From assembly GCA_963543015.1 (NCBI GenBank), contig CAUTYZ010000009.1:1-64000 (forward strand): a DNA stretch of 64,000 nucleotides, given 5' to 3'. Position 1 is the stretch's first letter; each line of letters opens with the position of its first letter. The translations under genes were made by a program, and so were the position numbers. The notes below the pieces were generated by a model. It was not told where the DNA came from, ran no database searches, and saw only the letters and a list, made by a program, of their open reading frames with translations. Origin of the DNA: Alloscardovia sp963543015. GTDB lineage: Bacteria; Actinomycetota; Actinomycetes; Actinomycetales; Bifidobacteriaceae. Of the stretch, positions 9,370 through 19,500 are shown in pieces.

Positions 9370-10121
9370 ATGAAATCATATCAAGATATCAATAAGGAAA
9401 CTATCAACGGTTGGGTTGAAGATGGTTGGGAATGGGGAAAGCCTGTTTCTCATGAGGACTATGTGCGAGCTCAGCAGGGTGAGTGGGATGTCGTTCTTAC
9501 GCCGCTTATTCCTGTCCCTCATGAGTGGTTCGGGAACTTGCGTGGAAAGAAAGTGCTAGGTCTCGCCTCTGGTGGCGGACAGCAAGTGCCTATTTTCAAT
9601 GCTTTAGGAGCACAGTGCACAGTCTTGGACTATTCGTCACGTCAGATAGAGAATGAGCTTCTCGTTGCTGAGCGAGAAGGCTATGAGATTGAGACTATTG
9701 AAGGCGACATGACGAAGACTTTGCCTTTCGAGGATGAAAGTTTCGATGTGGTATTTCACCCGGTCTCGAATTGCTACGTCGAAGACGTCCAGCCTGTTTC
9801 AATGAAGCGTACCGAGTCCTTATAAAGGGCGGAATTTTCCTTGCAGGATTGACTAACGAGATTAATTTCATTATCGATGATGATGAAAAAGAAATCGTAT
9901 GGAAGATGCCTTTTAATCCGTTGCGTGATGAAGCTGCTATGGAGTACTCACTGAAAGAAAATTTGGGTATGCAATTCTCACACAACATGACAGCGCAAAT
10001 CGGCGGACAATTGAAAGCCGGATTCACCCTCGTTGATTTATATGAGGATACGAATGGGTCGGGAAGACTGCGTGAATTGAATATCAAAACTTTCGTAGCT
10101 ACGAAGGCTGTGAAGGGGTAG
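9370..10121 (+). pseudogene. Class I SAM-dependent methyltransferase, frameshifted
   Basis: Two overlapping frames (9370-9825 and the continuation to 10121) join into one protein of about 250 residues. The first part carries the SAM-binding motif KVLGLASGGGQQ, then CTVLDYS and the motif-II-like FDVVFHPVSNCYVEDV. The second resumes with FNEAYRVLIKGGIFLAG, exactly what should follow. The break is at TTT 9797-9799; one more T would restore ...QPVFNEAYRV. The substrate is unknown. The gene stands alone after the terminator and begins the accessory stretch between yggT and divIVA. It is either a real inactivating deletion or a homopolymer sequencing error. Confidence 0.8.
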
Positions 10122-10274
10122 AGAGTACCTCAAAGTGCTGCACGTAGGGTAATGCGGAGATAATACCATAACAAAGAGATTACAATAAAGCTTCTTGTGT
10201 CTTGCGCAGAAATAGGTTAGTAGAGAGCTAATAACTGAACTCGTTTTGTGTGTATTAGTATAGAGGGAAATAAT

Positions 10275-10558
10275 ATGGATAAAATGGTAATCCGAGAAGC
10301 AGAGGTATCAGGGTTAGAATCCGGTTTGAGGAATACATCAAGCTTATTGGAAAATATGACCCGTTTGGATTTATCAGCTCATGATCTTGGATTAGATGTG
10401 TGTAATGCACTCTCCGATTTTTTCCAAGGGCTTGACCAACATCGTCAGCACATTACTGAAAACACTACTGGTATGGCTGATTACTTGAAAAGATTCTAGA
10501 CGAAACCACTCAACTAGATGATAATCAGGCAGCTGCTCTGAAGAATAGTGAGGAGTAG
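10275..10558 (+). pseudogene. Small WXG100/EspC-like T7SS protein, frameshifted near the C-terminus
   Basis: The open frame from ATG 10275 (AGAGGG site at 10262-10267) encodes 74 residues ending DYLKRF at TAG 10497-10499. With one extra A in the A-run at 10488-10491 the frame continues ...LKKILDETTQLDDNQAAALKNSEE to a TAG at 10556-10558, giving 94 residues. That is the usual size of WXG100/ESAT-6-type helical-hairpin proteins, and the extension leads neatly to the next gene's ribosome site. It lacks a WxG motif, so the EspC-like assignment is inference from size, helical character and the neighbouring T7SS-signal gene. The 74-residue form might still be made. Confidence 0.6.
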
Positions 10559-10560
10559 TT

Positions 10561-11130
10561 GTGGGTCTTGATTACAATATAGTGATTCCTGACAATTGGA
10601 ATAAGATTAATCTTTCGACAGATAATATTACCGATATAGCGCGTGATATTACAGATAACTTTATTTCAATTTCTCCCGACCTTGAATCTAAACGCCTCAT
10701 CCTTCAGAAAGATGTAAAAGATGAGCTTTCTGATGCGTATAAGAGTGGGACACATTTCGTTGCATCGTATACAGAGCCAACAGAAGAAGGTATGTTGAGT
10801 ATCTTCTTAACGATTCAGTTACTGCCGACTATTGATGTTGAAGATGATTCAGACATTTTTGTTGAGCTGACTGATGAGTACACACGAGCTGATGCTTCAA
10901 GACCTCAGGGACTGGAATGGCAGTTAATCAAGTTACCGCAGGCTGGTAAAGCATTACAAACATATGGGGTTGAATTCATATCTCAGGCCGCGATGATAGT
11001 GCTTCGTACATTAGTTCCAGTTAAGAATGGAATTCTTTCAGTCAAGTTTTATTCCCCAAATATTGTCATTAGAGATACGCTTATCGAACTTTTTGATGCA
11101 ATGACACAAAGCTTATCTATTAATGAGTAG
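10561..11130 (+). CDS. Hypothetical protein, possible DcrB/PsbP-like partner of the T7SS substrate
   Basis: 189 residues, GTG start five bases after AGGAG (10551-10555). There is no signal peptide or membrane segment. It opens with IVIPDNWNKINLSTDNITDIARDITDNF and has alternating beta and helical stretches. This resembles small cytoplasmic Mog1p/PsbP-fold (DUF1795/LpqN-type) proteins that accompany T7SS effectors in Actinobacteria, but that is a fold-level guess from pattern and context. It is the only undamaged gene of this four-gene group. Confidence 0.6.
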   Translation: MGLDYNIVIPDNWNKINLSTDNITDIARDITDNFISISPDLESKRLILQKDVKDELSDAYKSGTHFVASYTEPTEEGMLSIFLTIQLLPTIDVEDDSDIFVELTDEYTRADASRPQGLEWQLIKLPQAGKALQTYGVEFISQAAMIVLRTLVPVKNGILSVKFYSPNIVIRDTLIELFDAMTQSLSINE

Positions 11131-11180
11131 CAGACTGAGAACAAGAAAATACAGAAAATAGAATCGAGAGAGGATTGAGA

Positions 11181-12589
11181 ATGGCTCGCCCTAGCGATAG
11201 TGAATGGAATATAGTGGGATATGGAACTGACCCAGTTCCTGGGGGCCCTGAAAAAGTTGATTACCTAGCGAGCAATATAAAGAATAAGTATGTAATCCCT
11301 CTGTATGAGTTAGCCGACGAATTGCATAAAATTAAAGCAAAATCAAATAATGCAGAAACTATGCTCATGAGCAAATCGGGGTAAGCGTTCGTTGAAATGC
11401 TCGGCGACTTTCCATCCCAAATTAGCGATTTATATCAGGGATCTCACGAAATCCAAACTGGATTAATGCGGTGGGCTGATACTATGTCTGAGCAGCAGAA
11501 TGTAGCGGATGCAGCATTACGAGAAGCAGTTGATGCATATAACGATAAGAAAGTTGTACAGAGAAAGCTTTCTCGTGAAAACGATACATTACGTAGAAAT
11601 CAGAATGCGTATGACTGCCCGCAATCTGATATGGATAAAGCACATCTTAAGTCGTTAAAAGACGCAGCAGAACTTCAGATTTCACAGCTGACAGCAACAA
11701 TTAAGCAGCGTGATGTAACGATTGATTCCGCAAAAGAAAAATCAGACATGCCAAAGAGATTTACGATGAAGCCTCTGCCTCCACGGTAAGTCTTATTCAT
11801 AATGCTCAAAGCAAAGCGAATATTAAGAGAATCGGCTTTCTTGAAGCTATGGGCGCATCAGTTCAAGGTTTCTTCAAAAGTGACGGTTGGAAGAAATTTG
11901 TGCAAATTGTTGAATTAACTGGTGCTGTAGTAGGAGTCATTAGCTTGTTTATACTTGGACTAGGATGGCTGTTTGCATCTATTCTTATGGCGAGTTCATT
12001 GGTATCTTTAGTGGATTCAGTAGCCAAATTTATGGACGGAGAAATAGGCTTCACTGAGCTCATGCTTAATTCAACAGTTGCTGTTTTAGGACTTTTTGCT
12101 GGAGTGGCTAGTGTAAGTGCTTTGAAAAATGCAGTAGGAAAGACTATTACTTTTGGCATGAAGCATGCCCAAGAAGCAACTAAAGCTCAGATTGGTTTAG
12201 CTAAATTAACAGGTTTTAGCGATTATGTTGTAACTAGAGGATCCCAGCAATTTTTTGCTAAAGATGCGATTCGATATGGAATTGCTAATAATCTTGTCAA
12301 GAGCATTATGCCTAAATTTGTAAAAGGGGATATACTCGCTGGAGAGGTAAAGTTCGTCTGGAATGGTGCATTCTCGGCCGCAAAGGATGCAGCAAGTACT
12401 TTCAATTTTATGAAGAGTCTCGCGTCCTCTGCAAAAGACATATATATGACCTATATTAATCCAGCTAGACAGCAAACAGGTCTTGAAGCAACATCGGTAA
12501 TTTTTAAGACGATTCGTGTAGTGGCGCCCGGCGTTGCAGGCGATTTAGGCGATGTTATTAATTTGATGAACAAAGTTAAGGCAATCTGA
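11181..12589 (+). pseudogene. T7SS-signal (WXG-like) secreted protein, interrupted by a nonsense codon and a frameshift
   Basis: Three frames read as one product of about 469 residues. Part 1 (11181-11381) has the T7SS-signal pattern W.IVGYGTDPVPGGPEKV followed by helices. An in-frame TAA at 11382-11384 falls between KSG and AFVEMLGDFPSQI, where such proteins read GKSADAF or similar. The same frame runs on (ADTMSEQQNVADAALREAVDAY) to the A5 run at 11737-11741, where one missing base shifts it; the next frame then gives HAKEIYDEASASTVSLIHNAQ and continues into a hydrophobic domain (about residues 245-330) and a C-terminal tail to 12589. Such proteins are exported by ESX/T7SS machinery; none is encoded in this window. 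As written, no full-length protein can be made. Confidence 0.75.
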
Positions 12590-12595
12590 TGCGTA

Positions 12596-13375
12596 ATGAA
12601 AAATAAGATGAACATCATGGAAACACTTAATGAAGAGAATCTTGGCGAATATCCTGCTGGGTTTATCATGAATTTATCTGGTCGAGGAATAGAAAAGGCT
12701 ACATCTGGAGGGAAAGTATATACACTACATTCTGCAAAGAAAAAGCTTTTCTATCTTATGCTGTTATGTTCGATCTCATACGTCTGTAATTTTATTTTTT
12801 CGGAATGTAACGGGGGATCTGCGAATATTGCTATGAGACTTTTTGTCGTTATACACCTGTGGATTGCAGTTATTATGATGATTATTTTCGCATGGTTTTC
12901 AACCCGTACAAAGACGCCTCTGAGTCAATCTATCGTTTTTTGTGTGGCGCTTTATTCGATATTGAGTTTGCTGCTTTTTTGGGTGCAGATAGCCCAGGAA
13001 GTGATGTGGTCTTAATCGTCCTTCCTTTTGATATAGCTGGGTATGTGAGTGTGTTTGCTTTTGATTGGATTATTGAGCGTGTTCGTGGGGTCGTGAAGAC
13101 TGTTTTTGATTATTACTCCTGCGGCTATAGTGCCATTTTGGCTTATATCACTGTTTTTTGTGCCGTTTAAGCTGGGCACTTTTGTTATTTCAGTAGGCTT
13201 GTGTGCGTTAAGCGTGCTGTCATTCGTTATCGATTTGTACACGATGAAGTATTTCTCGGATCGAGGTGACGTGGATGCGGCGTATGAATGGTTCACAGCA
13301 GTTGTTGCGATGTTCGACTTGCTTATTGCTATAGCTGTTTTGGGCGGTTCAACGAGTGCCACAGAAAAATCCTAA
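12596..13375 (+). pseudogene. Multi-pass membrane protein of the T7SS-like operon, probably frameshifted twice
   Basis: Frame 12596-13015 gives 139 residues with three hydrophobic segments and ends at a TAA. A different frame then reads LIVLPFDIAGYVSVFAFDWIIERVRGVV, and the original frame resumes at about 13106 with TPAAIVPFWLISLFFVPFKLGTF and two more hydrophobic segments to 13375. The hydrophobic pattern runs on across all three frames, so I infer one gene of about 260 residues with a one-base loss near 13012 and a one-base gain near 13108. Two small separate genes are the alternative. The family was not recognised. Confidence 0.5.
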
Positions 13376-13508
13376 AATACCACTCGTGCAGACAATTTAC
13401 AGTGATATTAAAAACGACTTTCAGCTTTCTTTCAGTTCCCGTGCTAGAATAAAGAACGATATGTAAACGAGTGGCTCTCAATGAGTCAAAAGTGAGGTGA
13501 AGAGCTCC

Positions 13509-14819
13509 ATGCCCCTTCTAACACCACAAGATATTCAGAGGCATACTTTCCCTACGGTTCGCTTTAAGGAAGGTTATGATATCGATGCTGTGGATGACTT
13601 CCTTGATGAAGTTGTAGCCACCGTAGAGAACTTGGGTTCCCAGGCAGTGACTAGCGCAACTGCATCGCTTGGCACCGATGTAGCCCCATTGAATAATAAG
13701 ATTGCTGAACTTACTGAAGAAAACAACAAGCTTCGTGAGCAGGTTCAGGAAGCAGAATCTCGCGTGTCTCAGGCTTCTGAAGCTGGAGAAAGCGCTGCTG
13801 CTGAACAGATACGTGCTGCTGAGGCTGCACGTGAGCAGGTCGAAACTTTGACAACTCAGAACAATCAGTTGAAGACTCAGGTTGATCAGCTCAACGAGCA
13901 GATTGACCAGCTCACAGCACAGGCCGCACAGGGTGGCGATTCTGCTAAGGCTTTGAACGATCAGCTCGAAGCTGTCAAGCGTGAACGCGACGAGTATCTC
14001 AATACTCGCGAAGATTTGCGTAACCAGCTTGCTGAAGCAAATTCTCGTCTCAACGAAGTAAACGCTGCTCTCGAGCAGGCAAATGCCCGCGTAGAAGCAA
14101 GTGACGGCGCTTCCAACGAGAAGGATCAGCAGGTAGCTGCATTGCAGGCACAGATTGAAAAGTTGAACTCTGACCTGCGCGATTCCCGTGAACGTGAAGA
14201 AAGCTTGCGTCAGCAGGTAGCTTCTCTCGAGCCAAGCTCTGAGACCGGTAGCCTTCAGAAGATTTCTTCTGCTGGTTCCGATGCATCCTCCGAGCCAGAG
14301 CGTGCTACAGCTATGCTTGCACTTGCTATGCAGCTTCACGATCAGTACGTTGACAAGGGTAAGGCACAGAATGCTGAACTCGTTGCAGAAGGTGAAGCTA
14401 CACGTAACAAGCTCATCGCTGAAGCAAACGAGTACGATTCGACTACCCGTTCTAACGCTGATGCATACTCCGCAAAGACACGTAATGATGCAGACAATTA
14501 CTCTTCTGTAACTCGTAACGAAGCTGATGACTACTCGGCCAAGGTTCGTTCCGATGCAGATGCTTACGCGACTCAGGTCAAGAAGGCAGCAGAAGATTAC
14601 TCTGCACAGACTCGCGTTGATGCAGACAACTACTCTCGCCAAGTTAAGGATAAGCTCTACGCTGATTCCAAGGTCATCGAAGGCAACATCGAAAGCCTCA
14701 AGCAGTTCGAAGCTGATTATCGTTCTCGCTTGACCGAGTTCCTTGGCAACCTTTCTGCTCAGATTAGCACTTCTGACAACTTCGGTCAGCAGGACGACGC
14801 TGAGGAGAGCAACAACTAG
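13509..14819 (+). CDS. divIVA: DivIVA/Wag31-type polar growth and division protein
   Basis: 436 residues from ATG 13509, eight bases after AGGTGA. The N-terminal DivIVA domain is clear (MPLLTPQDIQRHTFPTVRFK...GYDIDAVDDFLDEVV), followed by a very long, highly charged Gln/Glu-rich coiled coil. Residues 312-377 (14442-14639 and a weaker seventh unit to 14672) consist of 11-residue repeats of the form TRxDADxYSA. It presumably marks curved membrane at poles and septa and directs peptidoglycan synthesis. The stop TAG overlaps the GTG of lspA. A TAGAAT at 13445-13450 is a candidate -10 box. Confidence 0.93.
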   Translation: MPLLTPQDIQRHTFPTVRFKEGYDIDAVDDFLDEVVATVENLGSQAVTSATASLGTDVAPLNNKIAELTEENNKLREQVQEAESRVSQASEAGESAAAEQIRAAEAAREQVETLTTQNNQLKTQVDQLNEQIDQLTAQAAQGGDSAKALNDQLEAVKRERDEYLNTREDLRNQLAEANSRLNEVNAALEQANARVEASDGASNEKDQQVAALQAQIEKLNSDLRDSREREESLRQQVASLEPSSETGSLQKISSAGSDASSEPERATAMLALAMQLHDQYVDKGKAQNAELVAEGEATRNKLIAEANEYDSTTRSNADAYSAKTRNDADNYSSVTRNEADDYSAKVRSDADAYATQVKKAAEDYSAQTRVDADNYSRQVKDKLYADSKVIEGNIESLKQFEADYRSRLTEFLGNLSAQISTSDNFGQQDDAEESNN

Positions 14820-15541
14820 TGGTTGTTCATACTTCACAAAGACGGTCACACATACCTGTGGCCGTCTTTATTTCTACGGTTTTACTGGGACTTCTTCTTG
14901 ATCAGGGAACGAAGCTCCTTGCGCTACGCGATTTGACGTTCGATAGTTTTGTACCAATTCTCGGTGGTCTTCTTCATTTGACCCTCGTAAGAAATCCGGG
15001 TGCAACGTTGGGAACGGGTAGCGGAAATACGATGATTATCAGCATTGTTGCGATTCTCATCAGTATCGCTATCGCAATTTTTGCATTACGTACCACAAGT
15101 ACTGCGTGGGCATGCGTGATGGGAATTACGCTGTCTGGTTCAGTAGGAAATATCATTGATCGCGTTATTTATGCGCAGAATTTCCTCGATGGGGAAGTCG
15201 TCGATTTTATCAATTACGGACCATTCGTCGGAAACGTCGCTGATGTACTGTTGGGAGTAGCAGTCGCGGGAATTATCGTGCTGACAATCATGGGAGTGCA
15301 TACGGGAATTCCACGTGTCGATTGCATGCTTTTTGATTCGACAGATTCGACAGATTCGATAGATGCCACGGATATGACAGATTCAGCGGAATCGGCGGAT
15401 GACACTGAAAAAATCGCCACTGACGAAACTACTACGGACGGCGAAACCGCTGACGATTCGTCTTCGCACACCCTCGAAGATTCGCACGATACAATTGACC
15501 CAACCAGCCCAACTGACACGAACGCGGGAGATCGCAACTAA
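14819..15541 (+). CDS. lspA: Lipoprotein signal peptidase with acidic C-terminal tail
   Basis: 240 residues; the core is about 160. Four membrane segments and family motifs are present: DQGTK, VRNPGATLGTG, GNIIDR (catalytic Asp) and FVGNVADVLLG (second catalytic Asp). It removes signal peptides from diacylglyceryl-prolipoproteins such as the one at 42248-43645. A tail of about 75 residues is almost entirely D/S/T/E, built from short DNA repeats (GATTCGACA units near 15338-15360). GTG 14819 overlaps the divIVA stop; the TAA overlaps the rluD ATG, so divIVA-lspA-rluD is translationally coupled. Confidence 0.93.
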   Translation: MVVHTSQRRSHIPVAVFISTVLLGLLLDQGTKLLALRDLTFDSFVPILGGLLHLTLVRNPGATLGTGSGNTMIISIVAILISIAIAIFALRTTSTAWACVMGITLSGSVGNIIDRVIYAQNFLDGEVVDFINYGPFVGNVADVLLGVAVAGIIVLTIMGVHTGIPRVDCMLFDSTDSTDSIDATDMTDSAESADDTEKIATDETTTDGETADDSSSHTLEDSHDTIDPTSPTDTNAGDRN

Positions 15542-16473
15542 TGGATGGAATTGTCCCAGCTCCAGATGCTTTAGTAGGAAAGCGTTTAGACGTGGCAATT
15601 TCCAAAATGATGGGAATTTCCCGCTCGGCTGCCAGTGTGCTCATTGATACCCAGCAAGTGCGTATCGTGGGTCGTTCGACAGATAAATCAGCAAAGCTCA
15701 ATCTTTTCGACATGATTGAGTTCAATTTGGTGGAGGAAGAAGAAGTTCCTGAACCAATTGATACGGATATGCCTATCGTGTATGAAGATGACGATATTGT
15801 CATTGTTGATAAGCCTGTGGGTATGGCAGCTCACGCATCCGTGGGATGGACAGGCCCGACCGTTTTAGGGTCGCTGATTGCCCGCGGAGTGCATATTACG
15901 GATTACGGTGCTGCAGGGCGGCAGGGAATTGTCAGTCGTCTCGACGTAGGCACAAGCGGATTGATGCTCGTGTGCAAGTCGGAACTCGCATACAAAGAAA
16001 TGCGCCGTCAATTTTCCGAGCATGAAGTCGTCAAAACATATCATGCAGTTGTTCAAGGAAACCTCGACCAAGATCGCGTAACTATTGAAGCACCAATTGG
16101 GCGTGATAAGGTGTCGGATTTCCGTTTTACTGTCACGCCTGCTGGTAAGGAAGCTATTACGCATTGGGATGTTTTGGAACGTTTCGGCGAAGCTACGTAT
16201 GTTAAAGTCAACCTCGAAACCGGACGAACTCACCAAATTCGCGTTCATTTCTCGTCTATCGGTCATCCTCTTGTGGGAGATCCGATGTATGGAGCAAATC
16301 CAAAATTATCGGAAATTACCGGTCTTGAGCGTCAATGGTTACACGCGAAAAAGCTCGAATTTAAGCATCCTCGAACCAAAGTGTGGACAGTGGTGGAATC
16401 CAACACGCCACAGGATTTGCGCCACGCTTTGGAAATCTTGAGAGAGCGTCACGCTTCTAGATTAATTGACTAA
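15541..16473 (+). CDS. rluD: RluA/RluD-family pseudouridine synthase
   Basis: 310 residues. An N-terminal S4-like RNA-binding region (GKRLDVAISKMMGISRSAASVLI) precedes the catalytic domain: VVDKPVGMAAHAS, then GIVSRLDVGTSGLML with the catalytic Asp in RLDVGTSG, and the later GRTHQIRVH. It makes pseudouridine in 23S rRNA or possibly tRNA; the exact uridine cannot be read from sequence. The S4 domain and position after lspA favour RluD-type activity. Confidence 0.92.
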   Translation: MDGIVPAPDALVGKRLDVAISKMMGISRSAASVLIDTQQVRIVGRSTDKSAKLNLFDMIEFNLVEEEEVPEPIDTDMPIVYEDDDIVIVDKPVGMAAHASVGWTGPTVLGSLIARGVHITDYGAAGRQGIVSRLDVGTSGLMLVCKSELAYKEMRRQFSEHEVVKTYHAVVQGNLDQDRVTIEAPIGRDKVSDFRFTVTPAGKEAITHWDVLERFGEATYVKVNLETGRTHQIRVHFSSIGHPLVGDPMYGANPKLSEITGLERQWLHAKKLEFKHPRTKVWTVVESNTPQDLRHALEILRERHASRLID

Positions 16474-16505
16474 AATCATCCTGCACTCTCACTACATTAG
16501 AATGC

Positions 16506-19500
16506 ATGGCTGATGTAAAACCTTCCGACTTTGTACACCTTCACGTCCATACGCATTACTCGATGCTTGATGGTGCTGCACCCATCAAGGAGCTCGTTGA
16601 TGCCGTGAAGGCGCAAGGTCAGGTGGCAGTAGGTATTACTGACCATGGAAACATGCATGGAGCCTACGAATTGTGGTCTACAGCAGTGGGTGCTGGGATT
16701 AAGCCTATTATCGGCATTGAAGCGTATTTAACCCCAGGAACGTCACGTTTTGACACCTCTCGTGTGCATTGGCGCACATCTGAGGATCAGCGCAATGACG
16801 ACGTTTCCGCAAACGGTTCGTATACTCACTTGACCATGCTTGCTGAGACCGATCAAGGTTTAACCAATCTTCTTAAAGCATCTTCCGTGGCAAATCTCGA
16901 AGGACTTTTCGGCAAATCACCACGTATGGATAGGGAAGTGCTGAATACGTATTCTAAGGGCGTTATCGCGACTTCTGGATGCCCTTCAGGAGAAGTGCAG
17001 ACTCGTTTGCGTTTGGGACAGTACGATGAGGCTTTGCGTGCAGCAGGCGAATTCCAAGACATCTTCGGCAAGGACAATTATTACGTCGAATTGATGGACC
17101 ATGGTCTTCCTATTGAAACGCGCGTGCGCAAAGAATTGCTCGACATTGCGAAGAAAATTAACGCGCCTTTAGTTGTCACGAATGATACGCATTATGCAAA
17201 AGAATCTGACGCGTCTGCACAAGATGCGTTGCTGTGCATTAATTCGGGCTCACGTTTGACTGATCCAAACCGATTCAAGTTTGGCGGTTCAGGCTACTAT
17301 ATCAAGTCTGCTCAGGAAATGTATGACTTGTTTAAGGAATTCCCAGAAGCGTGCTATAACACTGTCGAAATTGCTGAGCGATGCAATGTCATCTTCGATG
17401 ATCATCAAGACGGTGCTTTCATGCCAGAGTTTGACTGTCCTGAGGGCTGGGATGAGACGTCGCTCTTCTTGAAGCATGTTCAAGACGGTTTAATGCGTCG
17501 CTATGATGGCAATGTTCCTGAAGAAGTTGCACGACAGGCTGATTATGAGTGCGGTGTTATCTGCCAGATGCAGTTCTGCGGATACTTCCTCGTTGTGGCT
17601 GATTACATCAATTGGGCAAAAGAGCACGGAATCATGGTAGGCCCTGGTCGTGGTTCGGCTGCAGGCTCTATGGTCGCATACGCGATGGGTATTACCGAGC
17701 TCGACCCATTGAAGCACGGCCTCATTTTTGAGCGATTCTTGAACCCAGAACGTGTCTCCCTGCCGGATATCGACGTCGATTTCGACCCAGAAGGACGCAT
17801 GAAGGTCCTCGAATACGTGGCAGACAAGTACGGTCACGATAAGGTGGCTCAGTGCGTGACATACGGCACTATTAAGACCAAGCAGGCTTTGAAGGATTCT
17901 GCGCGCATCATGAATTATGACTTCTCCATGGGCGAGCAGATGACCAAGGCATTGCCTCCAGCAGTGGGCGGGAAGGATATCACCGTTCATGACATCTTTA
18001 ATAAGGATGCCAAGCGCTACGATGAGGCGAAAGAGTTCCGCGATTTGTACGATTCCAATACGGACGTGCAGAAGATTACCAAGCAGGCAATGGGTATCGA
18101 AGGTTTGATTCGTCAAACGGGTGTCCACGCATGCGCGACCATTATGGCATCGAATCCGATTACGGAAACTTCGCCTTTGCTGAAGCGAACTGATGGTACA
18201 GTAACGACGACTTTCGAGTATCATACGTGCGAAACTTTGGGGCTTGTGAAGATGGACTTTTTGGGTCTGTCGAACTTGACAGTTATCCGTGACACGATTA
18301 CGAATATCGGAAATAACGGCAAACCAACCTTCAATATTGAAGATGTGCCAATTGACGATGAGGAGACGTATAAGCTGCTTTCGCGAGGGGATACGTTAGG
18401 CGTGTTCCAGCTCGATTCGGATGGTATGCGAAACCTTCTCAAATCGTTGAAGCCGGATAACTTTAACGATATTTCGGCTTTGATTGCTCTGTACCGTCCA
18501 GGTCCTATGGATGTGGATTCGCATAACAATTATGCAAAGCGAAAGAACGGTTTACAGCAAATCGTGCCTATTCATCCAGAGGTTGCAGAGCCTCTTGCTG
18601 AGGTTTTGGATGAAACTTACGGTCTGATTGTGTATCAGGAGCAGGTGCAGTCTGCTGCGCGAATTTTGGCAGGCTACTCGCTGGGTCGAGCAGATGTTCT
18701 GCGTCGAGCGATGGGTAAGAAGAAGCCTGAAGTACTGGCGAAAGAGCAGGTGCCATTCTTTGAAGGTATGGCTCAGCATGGCTACTCGCGCGAGGCAGCT
18801 CAGGCTGTATGGGATATCTTCGTTCCATTCGCAGGATACGCGTTTAATAAAGCACATTCGGCAGCATACGGTTTGGTGTCGTACTGGACTGCATACTTGA
18901 AGACTCATTATCCGACTGAGTTTATGGCTGCTTTGCTGGAGAATGCGAAGAACGATAAGAACAAGACAGCATTGTATTTGGGTGAAGCTCGTCGCATGGG
19001 TATCCAGGTGCTTCCACCGGATATTAACGAATCGCAGCTGCAATTCTCTGCAGTGGGCGATGTCGTGCGATTTGGTCTTGCAGCTATTCGAAACGTGGGC
19101 GCTGATCGCGTGACGGAAATTATCAAGGAACGCGAAGGGGAGAAGGGCAAGTTCGTCAACTTCCTCGACTTCATCAACCGCGTGCCGTTGAATGCGCTCA
19201 ATAAGCGCATGGTCGAATCGTTGATTAAGGGCGGCGCATTCGATAATACGGACGGTAATCGTCGTGCTCTGGTCACTATCCACGAAGAAGCTATCGATAT
19301 CGTTGCGCCAATTAAGCGCAAAGAAGCAGAAGGTCAGTTTGATCTTTTTGCAGATATGGGCGGCGATGAGGATGTCAGCTCGGTAGAAATTTCCGTGCCA
19401 GATATCGATGAATGGGATAAGTCGACCAAGCTGAATTTCGAACGAGAAATGCTCGGATTGTACGTATCTGACCACCCGTTGTCAGGTATGGAGAGCGTGC

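Noticed and set aside
12859..13170. Separate 103-codon gene inside the T7SS-like membrane gene
   Set aside because: Its early part overlaps a better hydrophobic frame; only the stretch after about 13012 looks protein-like, and it fits better as part of a frameshifted gene.
13518..14849. 443-codon open frame antisense to divIVA
   Set aside because: It is the codon-bias shadow of the real coiled-coil gene: low-complexity protein, no ribosome site, no family.
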